Shown: piece after piece, positions 11,701 to 23,900 of the stretch
How positions within the stretch are numbered: the stretch's first letter is position 1
Layout: each line of letters opens with the position of its first letter
DNA from: Pelodera strongyloides
Taxonomy: Eukaryota; Nematoda; Chromadorea; Rhabditida; Rhabditidae
DNA length: 64,000 nucleotides
Assembly (NCBI GenBank): GCA_036852015.1
Contig: JAANDG010000482.1
Location: 50,738 to 114,737 of the forward strand
Direction of reading: 5' to 3'
Notes under the pieces: model-generated
The model's input: only the letters and a program-made list of their open reading frames with translations
Databases searched by the model: none
What the model was told of the DNA's origin: nothing
Translations under genes and position numbers: made by a program

Positions 11701-13902
11701 TATGCTTGAAACGTGCGTGAAAAAAGGGGAGGGGGCAACACATGAATGACTAGGTACATTAAGCTGCTGAACTGAACATCTCACAAGCTGCATATTCACA
11801 CGCGGTTGCCCATCATGGAACCATACATTGTTATCGTTCCATTCTAATGAAACTTGAGCTTGAGCAAACATCATGTGTTGTATTAGTTGACATTTGAAGG
11901 TATAACTTTTATGTCTGTATTTTTCAGACCGTCCTAGTTCGTATATTTATGCGCATGACTTGATCGTCGATAGAAATGATGAGACCTTGGCTGGGTTTGT
12001 TTGTTTACCCTTGTTTTTGTACTTTGTAGTTTGTATTCGATGTTGATGAGTGTTAGTCTTCATAATCTGTGTGGTAGAGTCTCTGTCAGGTTGTCAGGTA
12101 ATTGTCAAATGGCCAGGTAAGCTTTCTTTTTTTTCGCAGTGTCCATGATCGACGTTGCAGTATTCAGTTTATCCCGTATGTATTCCAGAATTCCAGATTT
12201 GCCGTCCGTATGTACAAATCGCCCTCCGACGTTGTGGAGCGTATCATCGAAGAAGGAGGAGACCATCTGAATTCGGAATGGGAACAAACTACAAACTCGG
12301 CAATTGGCGCGCTTAATCAAAATGGTGGGTTCAGGGTTCATTTGTCCCATAGTTTTGAGATGCAAAGTCTCAATCATTGTTGGGCACGCTCAAGGCGATA
12401 GGTGATGATAGTCAGAAACAGAAACAAAGTGTAATTCAGTTCCCATCCCAGATCCCATAAAAGAGTGTCTAGTAGTGGCGCAAACCTTTTGTTATTGCAT
12501 GTTTTATGGGATTGTCTTTGTTTTGGTTAGGTTAGTTTGAGTAAGCTGACTAGTTATGGTTATGGGGTGGGTATAGTGGGTAATAATACCCTGAATTCTG
12601 ATTCAGTTCTCTTTCTTTAGATACTGACTTCTCGCGTCCGCCTCCGGACACGGACGTGCTTGCCCTATCAGTTGGAGGCGGAAATGTGGTTGTTGTACCG
12701 CATCCGAATCAGGATAGAAAGGTAGTTTTTTTGATTGCATGATTTGGTGATTTCGTTTAATATTGAATTCGTCGTTTATTTGTTTTCTCGAAGTCTTGAT
12801 ATCACTTGGATTTGGACCACTGTCACTCACGTGGCCGATTTCATAAAAATTTAACGCTGGGGTAGGTTACAGGCGTCTCCTGTTTAGCGTGCTCTCTGGA
12901 CCTTCTCTCGCTGCCCGTCAAAAGCAGAGAAAGCCGAGAGAGCACGCTCAACAAGAGACGCCTAACCTAACCAACCATTTTTGTGAAAACGGCCTACGGT
13001 CACGCTTCGCTGCACTGACGAAATTTTGCGCGCAAGCGGCGTGAAAATGGGCGTGCAAAAGTGCAAAGTGGATTTGGCAACGTAGTGGCGTGTAAAAATG
13101 CACGCGGAATGGAATCGGCGTGTAGTTTCAGTTTGCCCGCCGGAACCACGCCGCTTGCAGGCCAAGTTTCATGTTGTGTGTAAAGCCATTTAATGGGTTC
13201 TTTTCAGAATAGTCTCATCCATTTGGGAACTGTCGGAGCCTTGGCATCACTGAAGCGCGGCAAGGAAGAATTGGCCGAGGACGATGAATCACACTCTCAG
13301 GTTGGTCATTAGAACAATTACAGGCAATTATTTTGTATTTCTGCAATGTTCGACTTTGGTAATTGGTTTCTTGTTCTTATACTCGCATATTGTATTCACG
13401 CATTTACTGTCGCCCATCGTGTATGTGTCCCGCTGAAGAGTTCGATTCACGCTTGTCCGATACGGATATATTAAATTATTACGTAATCTTTAATTCGACT
13501 ATATGATGCACTTTTTCAGATCCGTGAGCGTTTCGCCTCGGACTACAGTATCCGGGCTCTTGATGCTGGATTCGATTCTGTGGTGGCATCGATTGTGGGC
13601 TCCAGAATTGACTCGTGGGCTCTGATCAGAGGAGTCGCCGACTATCAACAGGGACTCAGCAGATCGGCCAAGGTTTGGCAGGTGAGCGCAGAATTTCAGG
13701 TTATACAGCTGATAGAAATATTGCTGAATAGTGAGATATGTAAGGCTTATTTTGTCGATTGATAACTTTTTTTTAATAGTTATCGGTTGTTAGAAAGGTT
13801 ATTGGTCGACTTGGTCATACAAACGATTCGAAATGCCGCTGGCCTTGTGTACATGGTTTAGTAGAGTTTAGGATAGTGTAGGACAGCATTTTTTGGTTAT
13901 TC

Positions 13903-13936
<34 letters not shown>

Positions 13937-13947
13937 TTTGGTTATTC

Positions 13948-14034
<87 letters not shown>

Positions 14035-14122
14035 ACTAGTATTGTACATTCAGGCGCATGCGGCTGCTCGCGCTGCTTCGTTGACCCGTCTTATTGTGGA
14101 AAAGCTGCCTCCAGTCAATTGA
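6604..14122 (+). CDS. Winged-helix / nucleoside phosphorylase-domain protein
   Basis: Exons: 6604-6680, 6991-7082, 7291-7355, 7554-7649, 7835-7966, 8259-8305, 10166-10350, 10667-10808, 11229-11353, 11533-11651, 11938-11998, about 12189-12324, 12621-12721, 13208-13300, 13520-13681 and 14054-14122. All joins keep frame except that the 5' edge of the 12189 exon is uncertain. Exons 1-6 encode an N-terminal region I cannot assign. Exon 7 is a winged helix ([20 protein letters not shown] ... [15 protein letters not shown]). The remainder is a PNP_UDP_1 fold: [19 protein letters not shown], the [18 protein letters not shown] strand, the phosphate-site [20 protein letters not shown], and the C-terminal [14 protein letters not shown]. 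Such domains cleave nucleosides or act as nucleotide sensors; which applies here cannot be read from the sequence. ATG 6604 follows a GTTTAG by two bases, a likely trans-splice acceptor. The TRIM element lies in intron 6 and a (TTA)n run directly before the last acceptor. Confidence 0.85.
8337..8833 (-). repeat. 3' LTR of the TRIM element
   Basis: This is 497 bp against 396 bp for its partner. Most of the difference is an expanded TA dinucleotide run (about 8666-8756) that is only about 13 bp in the other LTR. Elsewhere the two LTRs differ by scattered substitutions and small indels, so the insertion is not recent. Confidence 0.88.
9560..9629 (+). other. Near-complete tRNA-Gly(GCC) sequence at the primer-binding site
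   Basis: On the plus strand this reads as a tRNA-Gly: CGTTGGTTCAGCGGTAGAAT (D arm), CTCGCCTGCCACGCGGGCGG (anticodon arm with GCC), a T arm with GGTTTGAT in place of GGTTCGAT, acceptor strand ACGGTGC and a 3' CCA ending exactly at the LTR border (9629). The 5' acceptor strand GCACC appears at 9548-9552, separated by seven bases. The CCA is not normally encoded in nuclear tRNA genes. Its presence at the LTR edge shows that this is a copy of the retroelement's tRNA primer and not a resident tRNA gene. Confidence 0.8.
9630..10025 (-). repeat. 5' LTR of the TRIM element
   Basis: Termini are TGTCAC and GTGACA, forming a short inverted repeat. It shares the GCAAATAAACACTAATTAC and GATGACCCGAGTGCC blocks with the other LTR. 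Confidence 0.88.
11045..11211. mobile_element. Inverted-repeat element (MITE) with octamer motifs
   Basis: It starts TTAAAGCG and ends CGCTTTAA. Both halves carry GGGAATACAGCGT-type inverted sequence and an octamer (ATGCAAAT near 11109, ATTTGCAT near 11149). It ends 17 bp before the exon at 11229. It is a divergent relative of the main MITE family of this window. Confidence 0.6.
12833..12994. mobile_element. Inverted-repeat element (GGCCG...CGGCC termini)
   Basis: The left arm carries GGCCGATTTCATAAAAAT, GGTAGGTTACAGGCGTCTC and AGCGTGCTCTC. The right arm carries the reverse complement of each in order (GAGAGCACGCT, GAGACGCCTAACCTAACC, ATTTTTGTGAAAACGGCC). It folds into an imperfect hairpin in an intron of the nucleoside-phosphorylase gene. 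Confidence 0.7.
13904..14032. repeat. (TTA)n microsatellite
   Basis: This is a long ATT/TTA triplet run, partly duplicated with the spacer TTTTTGGTTATTCTTT. It ends about 20 bases before the acceptor of the last exon at 14054 and so replaces the usual T-rich tract region. Confidence 0.9.
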
Positions 14123-14960
14123 GTATGAGTCTTTGTAAAAAAATCCATTTATTAATTTTAGTGTTCCATTTCACGTTATTTATAATATAAATATGCTCAT
14201 CTCACATCTTATACTCTCATTGCCGTTCAATCAAGGGTTTTTGGCATTTATTGCTTTTATTTACTAATGCGGTATAAGTAAGGACACTCACTGCCAGTTA
14301 AAAAATTATTATAAATTTCACTCTACGTATTTTTAGTGTGTTAATATTTTAAACTAAATTATGACATTTTTCCTAAGCTTTTGTTGTGGTCATTAGCGTT
14401 ATTATCTGTTCTTCTTAACCTGATTTTATAGGTAATCTTATCCTTATCTAATGTGGTTTTAATTTCCTTGAGATTTTCTTATATTTTTATTTAATTTATT
14501 TTATTCCTCGCCATTACTCTATTATGCGCGATTTAATTTATTGATTGTTTTACTGTGTAAGACCTCATTATTATTCATTCCAGAACGCTTTAACTGCCGC
14601 ATATTTATGTTCTCTTATTCGAATGCTTTAATACGGCTCGGTTACGCTTTTTCATTTTTGTTGCATAAGCAGAATATCGATTAATAAAGATTTTTTGAAA
14701 ACATTTTTATTGACCTCGCGAGTTTAGGCTCATACTTTTACTTATTGTTTTATATTAGTTGTTCTTTGAACGGTAGTATATATGAAACTAGTTGAGTTGT
14801 GTGATTTTTGAAACGTGAAATACATGGCCATGTATTATATGCAAGTTATGATCCATGCTGTGCCGATAGTACGCGGAAGGGCATACAATTTGTGTATAAT
14901 ATATGGTAACGCACGTGTCCACAAAACCACGTTTCATGTAGCTTTAACTGTAGGGTCATT
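14123..14960. other. Intergenic spacer
   Basis: AT-rich 3' flank of the phosphorylase gene, with an AATAAA at 14683-14688 that could serve as a poly(A) signal. Nothing else is recognised. Confidence 0.5.
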
Positions 14961-17900
14961 ATGGACTCTGCGGAGAGCTCGCAGAGTGGTGTTTCTGATG
15001 ATTATACTCTGGCCATGATATTGCAAAGGGAGTCGCTTGGACTGAGAGCGCGTAAGGGAACTGTGGTCAGTTTTCTTTTGTTATCTAGGAGCCAGCCGGC
15101 CACGCCTTCCCATGCTTATGAATATGAAACGTCCGTACTGTAAGTAGATGAAAATCTATGAGTGAAGACGTACATCGTTCTTTTGCATTCGAGTATTCTA
15201 GTTTGAGCTGCGGCACTCTTTTATATCCAAAGCGGAACAATTTATTCGAATTCTACTTCCGTAACATGAGTGCTAGTGCACGCTACAGTTACTCTTTTGT
15301 ATAATAAGATGTTATTAGGAAGGATTGTTCCACTATAATTGGCTGGGAATCTGTTGTATACTGTACAGCGTTTGGCTCAACCGTTCTGTCGACATTTTAG
15401 GATAGATTCATGTTTTATACTACAATGTTTTATACGTACGCGACAGTTTACTGTATAAACAGAGGCGCAGAACTTTAGCGCTTACTACTTACTATTCTAT
15501 TTCACGGTTTTAAAACTTCGCTGTACACAAATTTTCTATCTTTATTGATTGTTTCACAGGGCTATGGAGAAAAAGCACAACGCAATCGCAGTTGTTCTAC
15601 TCATTCTGCGGATACGGCTGTCTCGTCGCAAGCCAGTGGTAATTAATTTGTTTTACGCTTCAAGAGCGTGCACCTTTATTCAAGGGAGTTCAAAGTTCAA
15701 TTTCAAGGTTTGCTTATGACATGTTCCGCAGAGGTCCTGAGCAGGAGGCGACGAGTTCCAGACGACAAATTGCTCGACGTCTTCGGGCTAGGGCCAGTTG
15801 TTGGATAATTGATAATTGCTTGTCAGTGAATTTGGAGTAATATGACCTTTACAAGCTTGTTTTCAAATGTTGCATACTTGGTTACGGTATATATAGTAAA
15901 TTATGGTTTTTTGATTTTAGTAGGTGGCGCTAGAAAGGGTCGCAATCCAATCAAAACTGATAAAAGGAGGAGGAAGAAGAAAGCAGGTTCGTTCGAGTAC
16001 TGTATATACACGTGTAAAAGCATGATGCGACATCTAGTTCACATGTTCATCCATCAAAGTGGAACTACTGAGGCCGTATTCACCAACACACAGGGAGCGC
16101 TCCCTAGGCTCACGAGAGCTCTGAGTCTCTTCTGCTCTCGCACTCTCTGCGCACCCTTTAGCCCGGGGAGGTCAGGGAGGGGAGGACTCCCTGCGTGATG
16201 GTGAATACGGCCTCTGATTGACTACTTGATGCATTATGCACATTAGGAGCTCGTAGATGTGCTCTAGCGACATGATGCTTAGGCAAAACAATATTAAGCC
16301 ATACAGGAGGCATATTATACGCTAATTACTATTCCCCTCCATCCTCCGGCATTGTACAATATTCATATAATGTATGCGCCCCTGAGAAGATGAGTAAACA
16401 GAAAACGGTGTGAATTTACCGAGAATGTGTTGCGCGCGGTAGAAGGATGGACTTGGCTACTGAAGTTTTATAAGTTAAGTAGCAAATAATCAAGTTTTAA
16501 ATTAGATTGTTCTTCAGCGCGTCCTCCAGTTACCAAACGAGATGACTCGGCCTCAGACGATGAAGAGAATGTAAACGGTGTGTACTTTTGTCGCTAAATA
16601 TTAGAATCTGCCTATTTCAAAAACTAGCATCTAGTTTTTGATAACCGTATGTTTTATGGTATGTCGCGAGATAGGTATGTCTCTGCTTGTAGTTATTCAA
16701 TGAATCTTGTGTAAATTGTGTTTAAATACATGCATTTATTTTATTCCGAGAATTTCTAGATGACAGTACGGTTCCGGTACGCGGTCGCGGAAGAGGTAGA
16801 GGACGTGCACGTGGAAGAGGAAGCGGAAAGGGAAGAACTGGACGTAGAGGTAGAAATACATATGTGTAGTGATTATCGAATATTCCGCCCTATTTTCTCA
16901 ATGAGTACTGTAAGTTTGAGTCAATATCAACATGTGGTGAAGTGTAGGAACAGCAACAGGCAAAGATATAATGATAGTAGAATCCTAGATTTACTAGAAG
17001 CATGGTAATGAGTAATGAGATCATATGATCCTATCTTTTGCTTTCTCAGGTGGTAGCGTATCGAGGTCGCGTGGCGGATCAGTTCGCGGACGCGGAAGAG
17101 GAAGGTCTGCTGGAGGTAGGAAATATGGAGACATCTGGGCTTCTTACTACTCTTATAGAAGATATCTGGATTCCTTATTGTTAGATCTGCAGGGGGATGA
17201 CGGAGCCTACTGGTGCCATTACTTCTCTTTGTCGGGTTTCCGACAATGTTCGTGTGGTAAATCTTCGTGCCTAGTGCGTCACGTATTGGTTAGAAATAAT
17301 TTGAGTTGTTTCAGTCAAAAAAGAGACGGTAGCTGTTCGAGGGCGTGGACGCGGGCGCGGAAATGGAGGATCAGCTTTGTTCGGCAAGAAGAAAGCGGCG
17401 GGTTCTGGTACGTTTGCCACTGTTGACGTATACTAAAATAAATTGTTCCGCCGGCTTATAAAAAGGGTGTCCTAAAACAATCGAAGCTGATTATGCAAAA
17501 GTACTTTTTTTGTGATTGTATTCATTCACAAGATTTCCACGTTTCAGACGTTTCATAAGTATCTACGTTTCAGACGTTTCATTAGTAGGGAAAGGCGCCT
17601 CAGGCGGCGTAGCCGTCTGGTTTATCTCGAAATTTGGTTTGGTTTATCTCTAAATTTAGATCCGGCAGGAATGGACCCTGTTGTCGACGTGAAGATTGTG
17701 AAGAATGATGACGAAGAGCAAGATTTTCCAGGTATTTGCTCAAAACTAGTACTACCTAATTTTCTTTGTTTCTTGTACAAAAACCGTGCGTCGTTGTTTT
17801 TCTTCATCTTCCAATTAGTTCTTTGTTCAATTCCATTAGTTGCTTTGTTACAAATTCCCTGCGCCGATGTGCCCATCTGGGCCTGGACACCTGAGCCTGA

Positions 17901-20900
17901 CCATTCTTTTTCCGAATGCGAATTTGTCCATATTACAACTAATTCAGATATTTCGTCGTCATCGTCGTCTTCTTATGAGGACAGCTCGGATGAAATGGAA
18001 TTTGGTGTAAGTTGCAGTGAGATTAAAACAGGCTAATTCTCTAATATGAAATCGAACAACCAGGCGCCTTACATATAAATTTGGGTTTCTCCCACACACC
18101 GTGTGCAATTAGTGAAATATTTTGTAATGAATCATGAATGTCGTTTTATTCCAAGATTTTTTACTGATATTTAAAACGAAATACCGGCCGGTTTTTGAAA
18201 CGCATTATTGTGTACACCTGCTGTCTTATGCAGCATATGCAAATGAGTGAAAATTAGAATAAAAACTAGACCGCAATTAGACCCCCACGTTGCATAAATG
18301 CATAGGAATGAAAGTACTTGAGATGCGTTTCAAAAACCGGCCGGTATTTCGCTTTAAGCGTATCTTTATTTTTAGGAATCGAGTGATAGTGAAATGAGTG
18401 ATCCGAATGAGGAGAGAACCGAGAATAAGATGGAGAATAGAAAGAAGGAGAAGCGTAGTAAGAAGGAAGAGAGAAAGATGAAGAAACGCAGGCATAAGGA
18501 GAAGATGAACGAGAGAGTGAAGATGGAGGAGGTTGCTGACGCGAGAGGTAAATCATATGTTTGGGGATTCAGAGTTGCTATGAGATATGAGACGGATAGT
18601 GATTTGATTTGTTACATAATGTATTATCTGTAAAACACAAAAGAACTAAGAACGGTTCAGAGGTAAATCATATGTTTGGGAATTCAGATTTGCTATGAGA
18701 TACGAGACGGATAGTGATTTGATTTGTTACATAATGTATTATCTGTAAAACACAAAAGAACTAAGAACGGTTCATTTAAAGGATCGCAGTCACTAAAAAT
18801 TCGTATTTTTTATTCGCTTTTCATTAATTGTTCAAGTATGTGAAGAAAACGACGATTCCAGCGCCAAAGTACGGCAAAACGAACTCAGGGAGAGAAATCC
18901 CTGTTTATGACTTTTACTTATATACCGTAGTTTATAATTGCCCGTATAGAGTTTCATAATACCCTGCAGTGATAAACCACGCCAGGTGTAACACTGCAGG
19001 CTGTTCACTCTCCAAGTACCCCTGGCAATTGCATATATGCACCGGCGTCGGTCATTTATCAAAACTCATTCTCATTGATTTCTCTCCCTGAGTTCCATTT
19101 TATGTGGATTTTTATGGGCTGCATGTTGTTTTATAAATCTGCTTGCATCTAATAAGAATCGAATAAAAAAGTTGATTTTGAAGTGACTGCCTTCCTTTAA
19201 GTTAAGAATATTCAGACACTTCGCGTGCTGTTGCTGGCAAGTTCCATGTGAACAAACGTCGTCGTGACAGAATCCAATTTACTAATGTGAGTTTGGTTTT
19301 TTTTAAATTATGTGAATGTTTATGCTCTAGCACCGGTAGCTCTGTGCAGATTATATTGTACTACCTGAGGCCATATTCACCACTCCGATTGCCTCGGGGA
19401 AATAGTCCCAGGGGACAGAAAACATCATTCTAATGTGCGAGACGCGAAGAAAAAGACGGGGAATTCCCCATGGGGAATTAAGTGGTGAATATGGCCTCTG
19501 TTCACCGGGTGTTTCTAGGATCAGTCAGCCTATTACATGTGATATTTGGGATTTGGCAATTAGGTAATGACGGTTCACATGTGAAAGATGATCCATAAAA
19601 ACTGTGCTCATCCTATTTACTTTTTAAATATTTTTCTTTCCATGGACTTCTTACAACAACCAGAATGATAGCAATCTTATTTAGTCTGCCCTGGAGATGT
19701 GTCTTCAGGATCAGAGACAGGTCACTGCCGTGTCCCTTCAGGAGGAGATCGACATTTGGGATGAGGTACTGTACTTCATTTGAGTTTTGGGCCGGAGACT
19801 GACGCTGACGTCATCGATTCAAGGTTTTTACCCTGATTGTACCAAAATCATGGTATGCATATGCAGCCCTGTTTGGTCTACTATGAATCCTTTTTTTCTG
19901 CGCATTGTAGCCGATTGTTGGGGAAGCCTGATTTGCGTTGGTTGTACTTGTTCAACTTGTCGCTTTTAGAAGTTGCCAAAGAACCCAATGAAGGTAGATG
20001 ATTTGATTCGCTTGGAGAAAGGACAAGAAATCATGGGAAAGTATAAGGTTGGTGAAGGGAATTTCATAAGCGAAATGCTAGCCCCTTTGGAAAATTTGCA
20101 TATGATAAGCAAATCCTATGTATCCTATGCTAATTTTGTACGATCGTCCACGGCAATCGTACAAAATTAGCATAGGATACATAGGATTTGCTTATCATAT
20201 GCAAATTTTCCAAAGAGGCCAGAATTTCGCTTTAAAGTCTTCAAAATACGAATGTCCATTGTCAGACAAGACTGTTTTGGTCGAACACGGTATGTTCTTG
20301 CAGTGAATCTTGGTTGGACGAAAAGATGAGATGCAGTTGCCGCATTGATGTGTTAGTTCAAATAAGTTCTCATTTGGACTTTCCAAACAGGTGTTTATAT
20401 TTGTGATAACTTTGTCTCTGTTTCAGGTTCATTCATCAGTGACATATGATATCACACAGGCATCCTCGTTTGCGTATCGCGTTATTTCCGCGGAGAACTT
20501 TAAACCGGCAGGTTTTTTTTAGTTTTAGTAATGATTCGTTCTCTTTTTCGATTATTCTGGTTTTTCAAATAAGAGGTGCGATCCTGTCGTAAGTGAGCTA
20601 TGGATACTTACTGACTTTAATTATACCTTTGCCCCAGCGTTTCGAATTTCGATTTTTTTTATCTTTTAGTACATTCTTCGCATCGAAGCGGACAATCTGA
20701 GCGAGGGACGCAACATTTTGTCGGAAATCACTCTTTTGAAGAAGGTTCGTTTGTTGTTTATGAAAACAATCATTATGTTAAATTATGTGAATTACTTATA
20801 TGTGAATTACGTATATCCATTTGCAACTCCAGGTTTTTTTTGTTCTTTTTTCTAATTTTCTTGTGAAAGTGTCATGTTTCATAATGTGCATATTCGTTGT

Positions 20901-23900
20901 ATTGCAAAGGCTAGGTCAATGTTTGGAGGTTTTTATCATTTTTATAGACGTGGATTATATCTTTTGTTTGTAAATGGATTTTTTTATCCAGGCTCTGTCC
21001 ATCCATCGTGTATATGTATTCGGTGGACCTTATCTGGAACATGCTACTGTTGACCCGAAAAAGCCCGAATCGTTCACTTTCTACACGCAACAGTATTGGT
21101 AAGGAACTTAAAGACTTAGGTGGATGTTAATGGCTATGCTGCCATATATTACACAGTATTGGTAAGGAACTTCAATACTTAGGGGGATGTTAACACCTAT
21201 GCTGCCATATGTTACCTTGTTGTGGACTTTTTGATATAGCTTTATTGGGTAAGTTGTAAGTATATATACTGTATGTGTATATCGACTTGCAGGCCCGGTC
21301 CCACTCTGGAAACTATTCACCAGGGCTTCCTGCATAGAGATATCGTACCCTCGTTCCGCACCGTCAAGTTTTTGCTCCAGCAGATGAATGAAGTTGGTTT
21401 TATGTTAATCAGATTATGCTGCGTTATTGTTACAGTGATAAGTCTCATTTGAATGGGACGCGGTGATAAGGGGATAATATCTAACCGATCTCTCACCGGA
21501 ACTTGTTTTCAAAGAATTGGCTAAAATTTGTACATTTTCTGAGCGTGCGATGAGCGTGTACCACTTTATCAGACGTACAATCATCACACATAGACTTAAT
21601 GTAGAATCCAGGGTCCCGTTTGCTCTCGAAGTCGGGGATCTTCATTTTTAGCTCCAAATCCAAGGCGGTGTCTCTTAGCCGATGTGTCCCATAGAGTAAG
21701 TAGAAGGTAGAATACGGATATTTAGATAATACACAGCGAAAGGTCCGTCTATGCATGTACAATGTATTAATGTATGCATATGTCTCGTAGGTATTCTGTA
21801 GAATTTAGAATGTTAATAGTCCCTCCCCATTCAGGTGGTCTGTGTTCTCACGGAATGCGGAATGATTCTCCGCCGTTTGTCGATGAAAGATATTCGACTC
21901 AATTTGCATACGATGCGTATCTTTTTGGATAATAAGAGTGTGGTCGGACATGCTGTGGACAGTGCCAAGGTATGCATATAAACGGAATGTTTCGCTAGGG
22001 CTAGGACAATAATGAGAGTTCCAGTGGCAGTGAGTTACTGTTACTGTCTCAATTATATTGAATGTTTAAAAGAGCGCAACGCCATGAGAGACGATGAAAG
22101 AGAAAAATCAAAGTAGATGATATAATATAGATAATTGTAAATAATTTCCACCAACATTGTGTAGGTATGTAATACCACAGAAGTTAATAAAGAAAACTAT
22201 GTTGATTACGAAAATAAGATTTTGGTTCCAACCGAGTGTTCCGGTGTATTTATGTCCTAGCATACGGTAATCGCTCAATCGCTTTTGTGTTTAAGTACTT
22301 ATGAATTAGTTTATTGATACATACATCGAAACATATGCACAAAACAAATGTCGGACTTTGCTACAGGAAGATAATGTTTATGATATAATTATGATTATGC
22401 AGTGTTTTATTATGCCGTTTTTGCAGTGTTTTATTTGTTACAGATTGGACATCGTTGGCTTGGTGGTCTTTTATATGCTCCAACTGCATTCCACGATAAT
22501 CCGGAAGGTAAATGATATGTTTAGTTGTTGAGCTCAATTATTCACAAGAGTCAGGATCAAGTTTTTTATTATGCCGGCTGTAATTTGTGAATTGATAGTA
22601 AGATTTTCGAATATGAATGTGAGTATTAAGTTTCCTGTGTTGTGGTATACTGTAATGTTTATTGTGGTTAAATATGGAATTCTTTATTGTACGTAAACAG
22701 TAATTAATTGCGTACAAAGTACAAACGAACAGTAAGGCACAACAATAAAGAGAGAGAGGACCGTAACTAAAGGACCACGCTGCCTACGTGCGACTTTTAG
22801 TGGCACAATAATAGACTGTGAATTAATAATTTCTTCAGGTCACGTGATGTCCACATGCGACTCGTTTGAAGTGATCATCTGGATGGTCCTGTCACTTTTC
22901 CTCAAGAAACTTCCATGGGAATCGGTGAAGAACCATAGGGATATTTTGGAAATGAAGAGGATGATTGTTGACTCACCGGGAAAAGCGTCTACAGTACCCA
23001 GGAGGTAAATAGGCTTGTTAGATTTTGTTCATTGACATTTGGCTGTATTTTCTGCTAGGCTATATTATCATTATTATTATTATTATTTGTATTATTATTT
23101 GCTGTGAGTCAGTGTGAGTATTCAATATTGCAAGATAGGGACTTTAGATAGTGTAATTACAAGGTGTGCCAAACTTTGTTGAGTTTATTATTTGACAGGT
23201 TGTAGGTATGTATGTATGTCCATTTCAGCTTCCTTTCTGCTCTCCGATATGTGCTCAATATTAAAAATGTGAGTCCTTTTTTCGGTGTTTCTTTAGTTTC
23301 TAGAAAAACAGTAATTTTTGATATTACTCTCTGATGCTTTGAAGTAGTGATATCATATAATAATACTTTTTTATTACAAAATTAAGTAAAACTAATCGTT
23401 TTGTTATTCTAGCCCGATGATTTCTCCATTCCCTGTTTGTGCCACTTGATTGCGGGACTGCCGGACACAGGAGAACTCGACTTTCTGAACGTTGTGGAGG
23501 ATAGCGAGGTGAGTGGGATATTATCCTTATGTTATTTCTCTGGTTTCAGGATTAGTCACAGTTGAAGTTTGGTATAATACTGTTGTGTGGACGATTAATA
23601 ACTGGTACACTTGTCAGACATCCATGTTTATGCATATAATTCTTAAATCACGTATAGCATAATACAATAGGGTGATGCAATATAATGCCATACACAGTAG
23701 GTACCAGAGGATGTCATTATGTCATAGATTGTTTAGCGTTAAATTGTGGTCTAATGTCTAATTTGTAATTTGCTTCAGAAGAACAGGGAATTGGGTGATT
23801 TGACGCTTCTCGAGACCCGTCTCACACGTCTTCAGATGCTGGAACAGAGTGTGGAGCAGCTGACTCAAAATGTGGCACTCATCAACCATGAGGAGAAGTG

